From assembly GCA_937991535.1 (NCBI GenBank), contig CALKHN010000002.1, forward strand, positions 100,921 to 164,920: DNA of 64,000 bases. Direction: 5' to 3'. The position numbers and the translations under genes were made by a program. Origin of the DNA: an uncultured Sphingobacteriales bacterium (GTDB taxonomy: Bacteria; Bacteroidota; Bacteroidia; Chitinophagales; Chitinophagaceae). Below the pieces are notes generated by a model that was not told where the DNA came from, ran no database searches, and saw nothing but the letters and a program-made list of their open reading frames with translations. Position 1 is the stretch's first letter; every line of letters starts with the position of its first letter. Positions 55,489 through 63,427 of this stretch are shown one piece after another.

Positions 55489-55707
55489 ACGGAAAACAAT
55501 ACTTGTATCAGGTTGTTTGCAGACCAGGAGCAAATAAAGAATTGCAAAAGCAAGTTGAAACCTGCACATAAATTCTTTGCAAGCCTGTCTAATCTATTGG
55601 CTCTAAAAATTACTCCATCTTTCAAGAACAAAAATTATACAAAGCAGGAAACCTTAACTTGCATGGTATGTGAAGCAAAAAGCTATTTGATACTTTTTAA
55701 AGTTTGA
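55489..55707 (+). pseudogene. ArsR-family metal-sensing repressor, decayed
   Basis: The frame from 55489 reads ENNTCIRLFADQEQIKNCKS KLKPAHKFFASLSNLLAL, matching the N-terminus of a Bacteroidota ArsR subfamily (start MENxxCIR..AD..QI..C, then LSNxLALAGN). The expected ATG is ACG (55489-55491), a one-base change. After LLAL the conserved AGN-x-VRLKIL winged-helix core and the CVCDLS metal site are gone; the remaining codons (KITPSFKNKNY..., LTCMVCEAKS) give no match. The repressor is lost while its promoter and operator remain. The family call rests on about 35 residues. Confidence 0.65.
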
Positions 55708-55728
55708 ATGTTATTAAAATCCTGTTAG

Positions 55729-56787
55729 TTGAGATACTGTTTATTAGTCATTACAACAATTATTGGTGCATCACTTACAAGCTGTAAAGATGGAAGACCA
55801 CAAGACATCACTTCCGAAGTAATAATAGGCAACGGTCAGATGCCAAACGCAACAAATGATAATAGCGGTAATTTTCATATCGTTTTTGGCAGTGGTGACA
55901 GTATCATGTATGCTGCGTCAACAGATCACGGCAAATCGTTTTCCGCTCCAGGCTTAGTTTCAGTTTTACCAGGGCTTGCCGCTTCGCATATGCGCGGGCC
56001 GCAAATTGCTGCCACATCAAACGGATCAACTATCATCGCCTGCAATAAGGAAGGCGATATTTTTTCATATAACATGCAAAATTCAGGTAACTGGATAAAA
56101 TCTGCCAGGGTAAATGATACAGATACAGTAGCAAAAGAACAATTGATGGCGCTAAGCGGTAATCAGGGAAATCTTTATGCTGTATGGCTCGACCTGCGGG
56201 ATAAGCATAATAAAATATTTGGTGCAGGATCAAATGATGGCGGCAAAACCTGGTCAAAAAACGCAATGATCTATGCTTCTCCTGATACAACGGTTTGTGA
56301 GTGTTGCAAGCCTTCCGTGGTTATAGAAGGAAATAATGTTTATGTTATGTTTCGTAACTGGTTAAATGGAAACAGGGATTTATATTTAATTCAATCCAGT
56401 GATAGAGGACTTACTTTCAGCAATGCTCAAAAATTAGGGACGGGAAGCTGGGCTTTAAATGGTTGTCCTATGGATGGCGGTGGTGTGGTGGTACAGGATA
56501 AGAAAGTACAAACGGTCTGGAACAGAAAAGGAAAGATATATACCTGTGAACCCGGGATGCCTGAGCAGGAAATCGGGGAAGGAAGGAATTGCACTTTGGA
56601 AACAGTAGATGGGAAAAAAGTATATGCCTGGATAGAAAAAGGAGCCGTTACATGCTTGTTACCTCAGAGCGGGAAAAAAATATTGGGAAAAGGTACAACT
56701 CCGGTTCTCAAAGCTATAGGGAATGAGCAGGTTTTGTGTGTTTGGGAAAATGAAAATCAAATACATTCATCAATTTTAAGCTTGTAG
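55729..56787 (+). CDS. BNR-repeat (sialidase-like) lipoprotein
   Basis: 352 residues. Signal MRYCLLVITTIIGASLTSC is a lipobox signal. Asp-box repeats of a beta-propeller appear at STDHGKSF, SNDGGKTW and SSDRGLTF, and a Cys-rich CECCKPSV lies mid-protein. It is an exported beta-propeller; true sialidase activity is doubtful because the arginine triad is not evident. The start is TTG at 55729: an in-frame ATG at 55708 is cut off by TAG at 55726-55728. It lies downstream of the ArsR promoter and upstream of the copper genes, so a role in metal handling is possible. Confidence 0.75.
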   Translation: MRYCLLVITTIIGASLTSCKDGRPQDITSEVIIGNGQMPNATNDNSGNFHIVFGSGDSIMYAASTDHGKSFSAPGLVSVLPGLAASHMRGPQIAATSNGSTIIACNKEGDIFSYNMQNSGNWIKSARVNDTDTVAKEQLMALSGNQGNLYAVWLDLRDKHNKIFGAGSNDGGKTWSKNAMIYASPDTTVCECCKPSVVIEGNNVYVMFRNWLNGNRDLYLIQSSDRGLTFSNAQKLGTGSWALNGCPMDGGGVVVQDKKVQTVWNRKGKIYTCEPGMPEQEIGEGRNCTLETVDGKKVYAWIEKGAVTCLLPQSGKKILGKGTTPVLKAIGNEQVLCVWENENQIHSSILSL

Positions 56788-56980
56788 ATTTAAATAAAAA
56801 TGTATATCTATAAAAAAACATGGTTTGCATCCGCCGTATAATGGTGGTAAAGCTGGAACCGGAAAATCCGCATCCTTTTGTATGAACTTAAAATACCCGG
56901 CGTACTGCTAACTGGGAAAATTTAGCAATTAAATATAAAACATACCCGGAATTTTGTAAACCGTTTGAATAAAATAGACA

Positions 56981-56988
56981 TATTTTTG
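56981..56988 (+). promoter_or_regulatory. -7 promoter element of the HYC_CC_PP gene
   Basis: TATTTTTG, an exact TAnnTTTG match, 15 nt before ATG 57004. It lies inside a longer frame from 56965 and so supports the later start. Confidence 0.55.
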
Positions 56989-57003
56989 CATTATCGTCTC
57001 TTG

Positions 57004-57402
57004 ATGAAAAAGGTATTCGCGGTCATATTAGCCCTTTTATATATCAGCACATCTACTGGTGCTACCCTGCGCATGCATTATTGCATGGGCAAACTGGCCG
57101 ATTGGGGCCTTGGGCATTCTAAAACTGATACCTGCGGCAAATGCGGCATGGAGAAAAGTGATAGTATCAATAAGGGGTGCTGCAAGGATGAGCATAAGAT
57201 CATAAAAAGCGAAACAGCCCCAAAAGCTACCGAAGTTAATCTTCAGATGATACAGGCGCTGGCATCAGCTTTGCCTGTTTCTTATTTTGAAACCCCCGCA
57301 ATAACTCTTTCTTCTATTACAGAAGAAAACCCCATAAGCAATGCCCCGCCGCGGGGCACCGGCACGGCTATTTATAAGCGCAACTGCGTTTTCCGTATTT
57401 AA
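57004..57402 (+). CDS. HYC_CC_PP family exported protein
   Basis: 132 residues from MKKVFAVILALLYISTSTGA, a signal peptide. The three name-giving motifs are present: HYCMGKLADWG, GCCKDEHKI and NAPPRG. An extra CGKCGM sits between the first two. Proteins of this type occur in front of copper-type RND clusters in Bacteroidota; the ordered His and Cys residues suggest a periplasmic copper or silver binder, though this is not proven for the family. It opens the cus-like cluster. Confidence 0.85.
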   Translation: MKKVFAVILALLYISTSTGATLRMHYCMGKLADWGLGHSKTDTCGKCGMEKSDSINKGCCKDEHKIIKSETAPKATEVNLQMIQALASALPVSYFETPAITLSSITEENPISNAPPRGTGTAIYKRNCVFRI

Positions 57403-57502
57403 TATTCTTCTCTTTTATTGAGCCGGGCAATACACTGCCGGGCTAAAGGCTTTTCTATAGCCTTCATTTTCCTATTCATTTTAATTCTAAAAACTATTTT
57501 AG

Positions 57503-57646
57503 ATGAAATCGTCCAGATTAATATTCATTGCAGTGTTTGCAATGGCTACCACACACCTTTTTGCCCAGGAAACAACCCAACAAAAAAAAGATACCATTAA
57601 AGTATATGGCGAATGTGGCATGTGCAAAAGCCGTATTCAAAATTAA
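57503..57646 (+). pseudogene. Heavy-metal-associated (HMA) exported protein, truncated
   Basis: Signal peptide MKSSRLIFIAVFAMATTHLF then QETTQQKKDTIKVYGECGMC KSRIQN and a TAA. This is the first strand and the CxxC metal loop (CGMC) of an HMA domain, where homologs continue for a further 60 to 150 residues. The rest is missing, and the CusA start follows after 17 nt, so a deletion has joined the two genes. The 47-residue product could still bind metal through CxxC but lacks the domain fold. Confidence 0.72.
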
Positions 57647-57663
57647 TAGCTAAATATAAAAAG

Positions 57664-58962
57664 ATGGTACATCGCATTATAGAATGGTCTTTACGCAACC
57701 GGTTTATTGTACTGGGATTGGCCACAGCCTTGTTTGTGTGGGGTGCATTTTCAGTAAAGAATAACCCGGTTGATGCTATTCCTGATCTTTCAGAAAACCA
57801 GGTGATCGTTTTTACAGAATGGATGGGGCGGGGCCCGCAGTTAATAGAAGACCAGGTCACTTATCCTTTGGTGACCAACCTGCAAGGGCTTCCAAAAATT
57901 AAATATGTGAGGGCTTCATCTATGTTTGGAATGAGCTTTATCTATGTCATTTTTGAAGATAATGTAGATATATATTGGGCGAGAGAAAGAGTATTGGAAC
58001 GGTTAAGCACTATTTCAAAAAACCTTCCTGAAGGGGTTAGCCCGCAATTAGGCCCCGATGGTACAGGTGTTGGGCATATACTCTGGTACACATTGGACGC
58101 TCCCAACCTTGACCTCGGTGAACAACGTGCCTTGCAGGACTGGTATATAAAGTTTGGCTTGCAAAATGTAAAAGGAGTAAGTGAAATAGCTTCCTTCGGC
58201 GGTTTTCAAAAACAGTATCAAATCACTTTAGATCCCAATAAGCTTTTATACTATAAGCTGGCTGTTAATAACGTAATCAGCGCCGTAAGGGCTAATAATA
58301 ACGAGAGTGGCGGTCGCAAATTCGAACTTAGTGATATTGGCTATATCGTTAAAACATCCGGTTATTTAAAATCAATAGAAGAAATTGAAAACATCCCATT
58401 AAAGACACAGAACGGCATTGCGGTAAAAGTGAGTGATATAGCTTCGGTACAAATGACCGGTGAAACAAGGCTGGGAATTTTTGACCAGAACGGTGAAGGC
58501 GAGAGAGTAGGTGGCATTGTTGTAATGCGGTATGGCGAAAACGCGGCAGCGGTTATCGAAAACGTGAAAACCAAAATGCTGGAAGTAGCTAAGGGGTTTC
58601 CGGAAGGAGTAAAGTTCGACATTGTATATGACCGGGGCGAACTCATTAAGCAATCCATTTCCTCTATTAAAAGAACCCTTATTGAAGAAATGATCGTGGT
58701 ATCGCTTATCGTTATCGTTTTCCTGTTTCACTGGCGGAGTGCACTAAGCATCATTATTCAAATTCCCATTACCATCGCTATCAGTTTTATCCTGCTCAAT
58801 GCTTTCGGTATTTCATCCAATATCATGTCGCTTACCGGTATTGCATTGGCAATTGGCGTTATTGTAGATAATGGAATTATCATGAGTGAAAACGCATATA
58901 AACATTTGGCGGAGCGATATGCTGGCTGGCAGGCTGAACAAAAAAAATCAATCAAATCATGA
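57664..58962 (+). CDS. cusA: CusA-type Cu/Ag RND permease, N-terminal part
   Basis: 432 residues from MVHRIIEWSLRNRFIVLGLA through the first periplasmic domain and TM2-TM4. The relay motif is LAIGVIVDNGIIMSENAYKH with one aspartate, the pattern of monovalent-metal (Cu/Ag) pumps. The frame stops at TGA 58960-58962 in the cytoplasmic loop after TM4, eleven codons after an A8 run (58940-58947). With nine A the frame would continue without a break into the next entry. The stop overlaps the ATG of that entry (ATGA). Either a frameshift, a sequence error, transcript slippage, or a real split gene. Confidence 0.85.
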   Translation: MVHRIIEWSLRNRFIVLGLATALFVWGAFSVKNNPVDAIPDLSENQVIVFTEWMGRGPQLIEDQVTYPLVTNLQGLPKIKYVRASSMFGMSFIYVIFEDNVDIYWARERVLERLSTISKNLPEGVSPQLGPDGTGVGHILWYTLDAPNLDLGEQRALQDWYIKFGLQNVKGVSEIASFGGFQKQYQITLDPNKLLYYKLAVNNVISAVRANNNESGGRKFELSDIGYIVKTSGYLKSIEEIENIPLKTQNGIAVKVSDIASVQMTGETRLGIFDQNGEGERVGGIVVMRYGENAAAVIENVKTKMLEVAKGFPEGVKFDIVYDRGELIKQSISSIKRTLIEEMIVVSLIVIVFLFHWRSALSIIIQIPITIAISFILLNAFGISSNIMSLTGIALAIGVIVDNGIIMSENAYKHLAERYAGWQAEQKKSIKS

Positions 58963-60893
58963 TCTGGCGCAGAAAAAATAAAAAGAAAAAAGAAAACTGG
59001 ATCACCGAAGAAGAACGGTTGTCCATTATTGAAAAATCGAGCAAACAGGTATCGAGAGGAGTTTTCTTTGCCACGGTGATCATCATTACTTCGTTTCTGC
59101 CCGTATTTATGCTGACGGGCCAGGAAGGAAAATATTTTCATCCTGTGGCATTTACCAAAACGTTTATTATGATCGTGGATGCGCTTTTGGTCATAACACT
59201 GGCTCCTGTATTAATTTCCTTTTTTATGAAGGGAAGATTCAGGCCCGATAATGCGAATCCTGTCAACCGGTTTTTGGAAAAAGTTTATGAACCCATTATC
59301 CGATGGGTAATGAAATGGCGAAAAACAACGCTTGCGGTAAATATATTGGCATTGCTTATTTCCATTCCACTTTTACGCAGTCTTGGATCTGAGTTTATGC
59401 CCCCGCTTGACGAGCAAAGTATTTTGTTTATGCCTGTAACACTGCCTGATATTTCCAATGCAGAAGTGAAAAGAATATTACAGGTACAGGATAAGATCAT
59501 TAAATCTGTGCCGGAAGTTGATAATGTTCTGGGAAAGGCGGGTCGTGCCAATACGGCAACAGATAACTCTCCCATCAGCATGATTGAATCCATCATCCTT
59601 TTGAAACCGCATAAACAGTGGCGGGAAGGGATTACAAAAGCGGATATCATAAAAGAACTGGATGCCAAATTGCAAATTCCAGGCGTGGTAAATGGATGGA
59701 CGCAACCAATCATCAACCGCATCAACATGCTTTCAACAGGCATCCGAACGGATGTAGGCATCAAGGTATATGGCCAAAACCTCGATACCATTGCCTCGGT
59801 TTCAGAACGGGTTAAAACCGCGCTGGAAGGCACTTCAGGAATTTCGGATTTATATGTGGAACCCATCACGGGGGGCAAATATCTTTCTATTGATGTTCGC
59901 CGGGCAGATTTGGGCCGGTATGGCTTAAATGTAGATGATGTAAACCAAACCGTGGAAACTGCGTTGGGTGGATCACCCATTGGTCAAACGGTAGAAGGCC
60001 GCCAGCGTTTTTCCATCAATGTGCGGTTGGCGCAGGACTACCGCAACAGTGTAGATCAAATAAAAAGAATCCCATTGCAGTCAACAGGCTTTGGTGAAGT
60101 GCCACTAAGTGCTGTGGCTGATATAAAATTTGAAGACGGACCACCCATGATCAATTCTGAAAATGCCTTATTGCGTGGGGCTGTGTTGTTCAATGTAAGA
60201 AGCAGGGATTTGGGAAGCACGGTGGAAGAAGCGATGGAAAAACTTAATAAACAAAAAGGAATTTTACCGGAAGGATATTTTATTGAATGGAGCGGGCAGT
60301 ATGAAAATTTAATACGGGGGCAACAAACCCTGATGTGGATTGCTCCCATTGTGCTGGTCATTATTTTCTTCTCCTTGTACTTTGCTTTTCATTCCATCCG
60401 TGAAGCGTTTTTAAGTCTTATCACCGTTCCTTTTGCATTGATTGGCGGAGCCTATATCATTTATTTCTGGGGCGTAAATCTTTCGGTAGCGGTAGCCGTT
60501 GGTTTTATTGCTTTGTTTGGCATTGCGGTGGAGACCGGTATTGTCATGGTCATTTACCTCAATGATGCCATGCAGCAATTAATAAAACTAAAAGGTAATT
60601 CAAGCGAAACGATCACCAGGGCGGATCTCAAAGAGTATGTTATTCATGGCGCGGCAAAAAGGCTTCGTCCAAAAATTATGACCGTTTGTGTTTCCTTATT
60701 TGGCTTAGTGCCGGTGCTATGGTCTACAGGCGTTGGAACTGATGTAATGAAACCGATTGTATTGCCGATGATCGGTGGTGTGTTCACATCCGCGGTGCAT
60801 ATACTGCTGGTAACGCCGCTTATTTTTTTAATGTCGAAAGAATATGAATTACGTAAACATGGAAAACTGGAAGTGTATGATGTACAGCATTAA
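58959..60893 (+). CDS. cusA: CusA-type Cu/Ag RND permease, C-terminal part
   Basis: 644 residues beginning MIWRRKNKKKKENWITEEER in the loop after TM4 and containing TM5-TM12 and the second periplasmic domain. The three methionines that bind Cu/Ag in E. coli CusA have counterparts here: FMPVTLPDIS, ISMIESIILL and INMLSTGIRT. GQEGKYFHPVAFTKTF after TM5 is also typical. Together with the previous entry it makes a normal permease of about 1075 residues. Two-part reconstitution is conceivable because the break lies in a cytoplasmic loop, but no precedent is claimed. Confidence 0.87.
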   Translation: MIWRRKNKKKKENWITEEERLSIIEKSSKQVSRGVFFATVIIITSFLPVFMLTGQEGKYFHPVAFTKTFIMIVDALLVITLAPVLISFFMKGRFRPDNANPVNRFLEKVYEPIIRWVMKWRKTTLAVNILALLISIPLLRSLGSEFMPPLDEQSILFMPVTLPDISNAEVKRILQVQDKIIKSVPEVDNVLGKAGRANTATDNSPISMIESIILLKPHKQWREGITKADIIKELDAKLQIPGVVNGWTQPIINRINMLSTGIRTDVGIKVYGQNLDTIASVSERVKTALEGTSGISDLYVEPITGGKYLSIDVRRADLGRYGLNVDDVNQTVETALGGSPIGQTVEGRQRFSINVRLAQDYRNSVDQIKRIPLQSTGFGEVPLSAVADIKFEDGPPMINSENALLRGAVLFNVRSRDLGSTVEEAMEKLNKQKGILPEGYFIEWSGQYENLIRGQQTLMWIAPIVLVIIFFSLYFAFHSIREAFLSLITVPFALIGGAYIIYFWGVNLSVAVAVGFIALFGIAVETGIVMVIYLNDAMQQLIKLKGNSSETITRADLKEYVIHGAAKRLRPKIMTVCVSLFGLVPVLWSTGVGTDVMKPIVLPMIGGVFTSAVHILLVTPLIFLMSKEYELRKHGKLEVYDVQH

Positions 60894-62130
60894 AAAATGG
60901 ATTGGGATATTATTATTACTTCCTGTGTCTGCATTCGCGCAGCAAAAGGAAACATTATCCCTGCCCGATATAATTCAAAAAATTGACAGCAATAATATCC
61001 TGCTTGGATCCTATGCGTTAAAAGCGGAAGCCTATAAATACAGCGCAGATGCGGCTACCGCCTGGATGCCGCCGATGGCAGGTATAGGTACGTTTATGAC
61101 ACCTTATCCCTTTCAAAAAATAATGGATGCGGGGGATAAAGGCTCCATTATGCTGCGCCTGGAACAGGAAATTCCAAACAGGTCGAAGCTGCAGGCGAAA
61201 AAAAAGTATATCCAATCCCTGGGAAATATTGAAACAGCAACAAGAGATATTACACTGAATGATTTTAAAGCACAGGCAAAAAGACAATATTTCGACTGGC
61301 TCATTGCATTGCAAAAAATAAAAATTATAGAAGACAATGAAAGGGTGCTGGTAACCATGAAAAAGATTGAAGAAGTCAGGTATCCTTATAACCAGTCGCA
61401 GTTAAGTTCGGTGTACCGGGCGGAAGCGGAAATTGAAAAAAACCGCAATATGCTTTTGATGCCCCAGGGAGATATCGCCAAAGCAAAAGCCTATCTCAAC
61501 TCCTTAATGAACCGTCCGGGCCTGCAGGAGTTTATTATTGATACTACTTATGAACCATCTTTTACGGCTTCGGGTGTGTATGATACAGCAAGCCTTGCTG
61601 CTGAGCGAAAAGATGTTTTAAGAATGAATGAAAGCATTCGTTCCATGCAGTACAATATTGAAGCCATGAAACTGGAAAAGAAACCGAATTTCCGTATCCA
61701 GTTCGATCATATGTCGCCATTAGCTTCCATGATGCCACAAGCTTATAGTATTATGGGTATGGTAACCATTCCCATTGCTCCCTGGTCAAAAAAAATGTAC
61801 CAGTCTGAAATAAAATCCATGCAGTTTAACATACAGGCTATGGAGAAAGAGAGATCCTCTATGCTGCAGGAAACACAAGGCATGTTGTACGGTATGCAGG
61901 CTGAGATACAAACCATGCAGAAGAGAATCAAGTCAATGGAAGGTAAAGTTATACCGGCATTGCAAAGAACTTTAGACGCCAGCTTTTTAACCTACCAGGA
62001 AAATAAGCTTACACTAACCATTGTACTGGACAACTGGGAAGCGCTGAACATGATGCAGCTTGACCTGCTGGACGAAAAACAAAAATTATATCAAATGATC
62101 GTTGATTATGAAAAGGAATTGTTCAAATAA
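60877..62130 (+). CDS. TolC/CusC-type outer-membrane factor
   Basis: About 417 residues. The start is taken at ATG 60877 or 60880 (MYSIKKWIGILLLLPVSAFA, signal peptide), overlapping the CusA end; an ATG at 60844 adds residues before the signal. The helical duplication of TolC-type proteins is seen (YSIMGMVTIPIAPWSKKMYQ, QGMLYGMQAEIQTMQKRIKS). It is unusually rich in methionine (MPPMAGIGTFMTPYPFQKIM, LASMMPQAYSIMGM), which fits passage of Cu(I) or Ag(I). In the other two metal clusters this part is fused to the permease; here it is separate. Confidence 0.87.
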   Translation: MMYSIKKWIGILLLLPVSAFAQQKETLSLPDIIQKIDSNNILLGSYALKAEAYKYSADAATAWMPPMAGIGTFMTPYPFQKIMDAGDKGSIMLRLEQEIPNRSKLQAKKKYIQSLGNIETATRDITLNDFKAQAKRQYFDWLIALQKIKIIEDNERVLVTMKKIEEVRYPYNQSQLSSVYRAEAEIEKNRNMLLMPQGDIAKAKAYLNSLMNRPGLQEFIIDTTYEPSFTASGVYDTASLAAERKDVLRMNESIRSMQYNIEAMKLEKKPNFRIQFDHMSPLASMMPQAYSIMGMVTIPIAPWSKKMYQSEIKSMQFNIQAMEKERSSMLQETQGMLYGMQAEIQTMQKRIKSMEGKVIPALQRTLDASFLTYQENKLTLTIVLDNWEALNMMQLDLLDEKQKLYQMIVDYEKELFK

Positions 62131-62131
62131 A

Positions 62132-63427
62132 ATGTTGATCCCGCTGATATTAATACTTCTTGTTTTTTCATGCAAAGAAAAAACGGAAAATAAATCAGCA
62201 ACAGCTACACATACCCATAGTGAGGAAACGAAATACACCTGCCCCATGCATCCGAAAATCATTCGGGATAAGCCGGGTACTTGCCCTATTTGCGGGATGG
62301 ATCTTGTACCCATGAGCAGTTCACATGAACTGATCGTTGACAGTAGCTTACTGCCACTATTAAAACCGGTAAATGAACAGGTGATCTCTACTTTGCCCAC
62401 TATCACTGCCGAAAGCGGTACAAGAATTCATTCTGTGCCGGTGCAGGGAATTATTACGTATGATACGAGGAAGCAGGTTAGCATCTCCAGCCGTGTGGCT
62501 GGCAGAATTGAAAGCATGTATATCAAATACAATTATCAACCCGTGCGCAAAGGGCAGTTGATTATGGAAATATATTCCCCGGACCTGGCAGCGGCACAAA
62601 GAGAACTAATATATATTAACAGCAGTGATAACAATGGCCTGATGCTTCAAAGAGCAAAGCAGCGGCTTAGTTTATTGGGTATGACGCCGGCGCAAATCGC
62701 ACAGGTAATTAAGACCGGGAAACCTTTGTACCGGGTGCCGGTGTACAGCAATGTTAGCGGATATATTGTTGAAAAAAATGCAGTAGCAAATGCACCTGCT
62801 ACTGCAATACCATCCTCACCAGGCGGTATGGATGGAATGGGCGGCGATGCTTCAACAGCAACGACTGTTCCCCAACAGCCTGTTGTTAATCAAACGCCTG
62901 TTGTTACAAGAGAAGGGCAGTATGTAAGCGCCGGGGAAGCCATCTTTACAATTTATGAGGCTAACAATATGATAGCAGCGTTTTCTTTGGCGCCTTCATT
63001 AGCATCAGAAATTGAAAAGGGACAAAAGTTAATTTTTCATACCGTCGCCAATGCGAATGATATAAAGACCGGGACCATTGGTTTGATAGAACCTATTCAG
63101 CAAAATGGCGAAAGATTTACCATCGTCCGTGTTTATTTAAGTAATACTGATTTACAACCGGGGCGATTGCTGACAGCCAATATTCCTATTGTAAAAACAG
63201 GGGGAAGCTGGCTGCCTGAAAACGCGGTTGTACAATTAGGAAGAAAAGCGGTTGTTTTCAAAAAAGAGAATAATGTTTTTATTCCAATGCAAGTGCAAAC
63301 CGGCATCCGGGCAAACGGCTGGGTACAAATCTTAGACAGTATTGCTGATTGGCAGATTGCAAAAAATGCAAGCTACCTGGTAGACAGTGAAAGTTTTATT
63401 CGCATTAATTCAAACAATTTAAAATGA
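62132..63427 (+). CDS. cusB: CusB-type adaptor with N-terminal heavy-metal-binding domain
   Basis: 431 residues from MLIPLILILLVFSCKEK, a lipobox signal, starting one base after the TolC stop. The next region is the HMBD zinc-ribbon-like head YTCPMHPKIIRDKPGTCPIC GMDLVPM. The adaptor core follows (VSISSRVAGRIESMYIKYNY, VYSNVSGYIVEKNAVANAPA) with a Gly/Met-rich loop GGMDGMGGDAST inserted in the second half of the barrel-sandwich. It would deliver periplasmic Cu or Ag to the pump. The stop overlaps the start of a second adaptor (ATGA). Confidence 0.9.
   Translation: MLIPLILILLVFSCKEKTENKSATATHTHSEETKYTCPMHPKIIRDKPGTCPICGMDLVPMSSSHELIVDSSLLPLLKPVNEQVISTLPTITAESGTRIHSVPVQGIITYDTRKQVSISSRVAGRIESMYIKYNYQPVRKGQLIMEIYSPDLAAAQRELIYINSSDNNGLMLQRAKQRLSLLGMTPAQIAQVIKTGKPLYRVPVYSNVSGYIVEKNAVANAPATAIPSSPGGMDGMGGDASTATTVPQQPVVNQTPVVTREGQYVSAGEAIFTIYEANNMIAAFSLAPSLASEIEKGQKLIFHTVANANDIKTGTIGLIEPIQQNGERFTIVRVYLSNTDLQPGRLLTANIPIVKTGGSWLPENAVVQLGRKAVVFKKENNVFIPMQVQTGIRANGWVQILDSIADWQIAKNASYLVDSESFIRINSNNLK

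Noticed and set aside
59285..59980. 231-codon open frame on the minus strand inside the CusA C-terminal part
   Set aside because: Shadow of the conserved RND sequence; no start context or recognisable domain.
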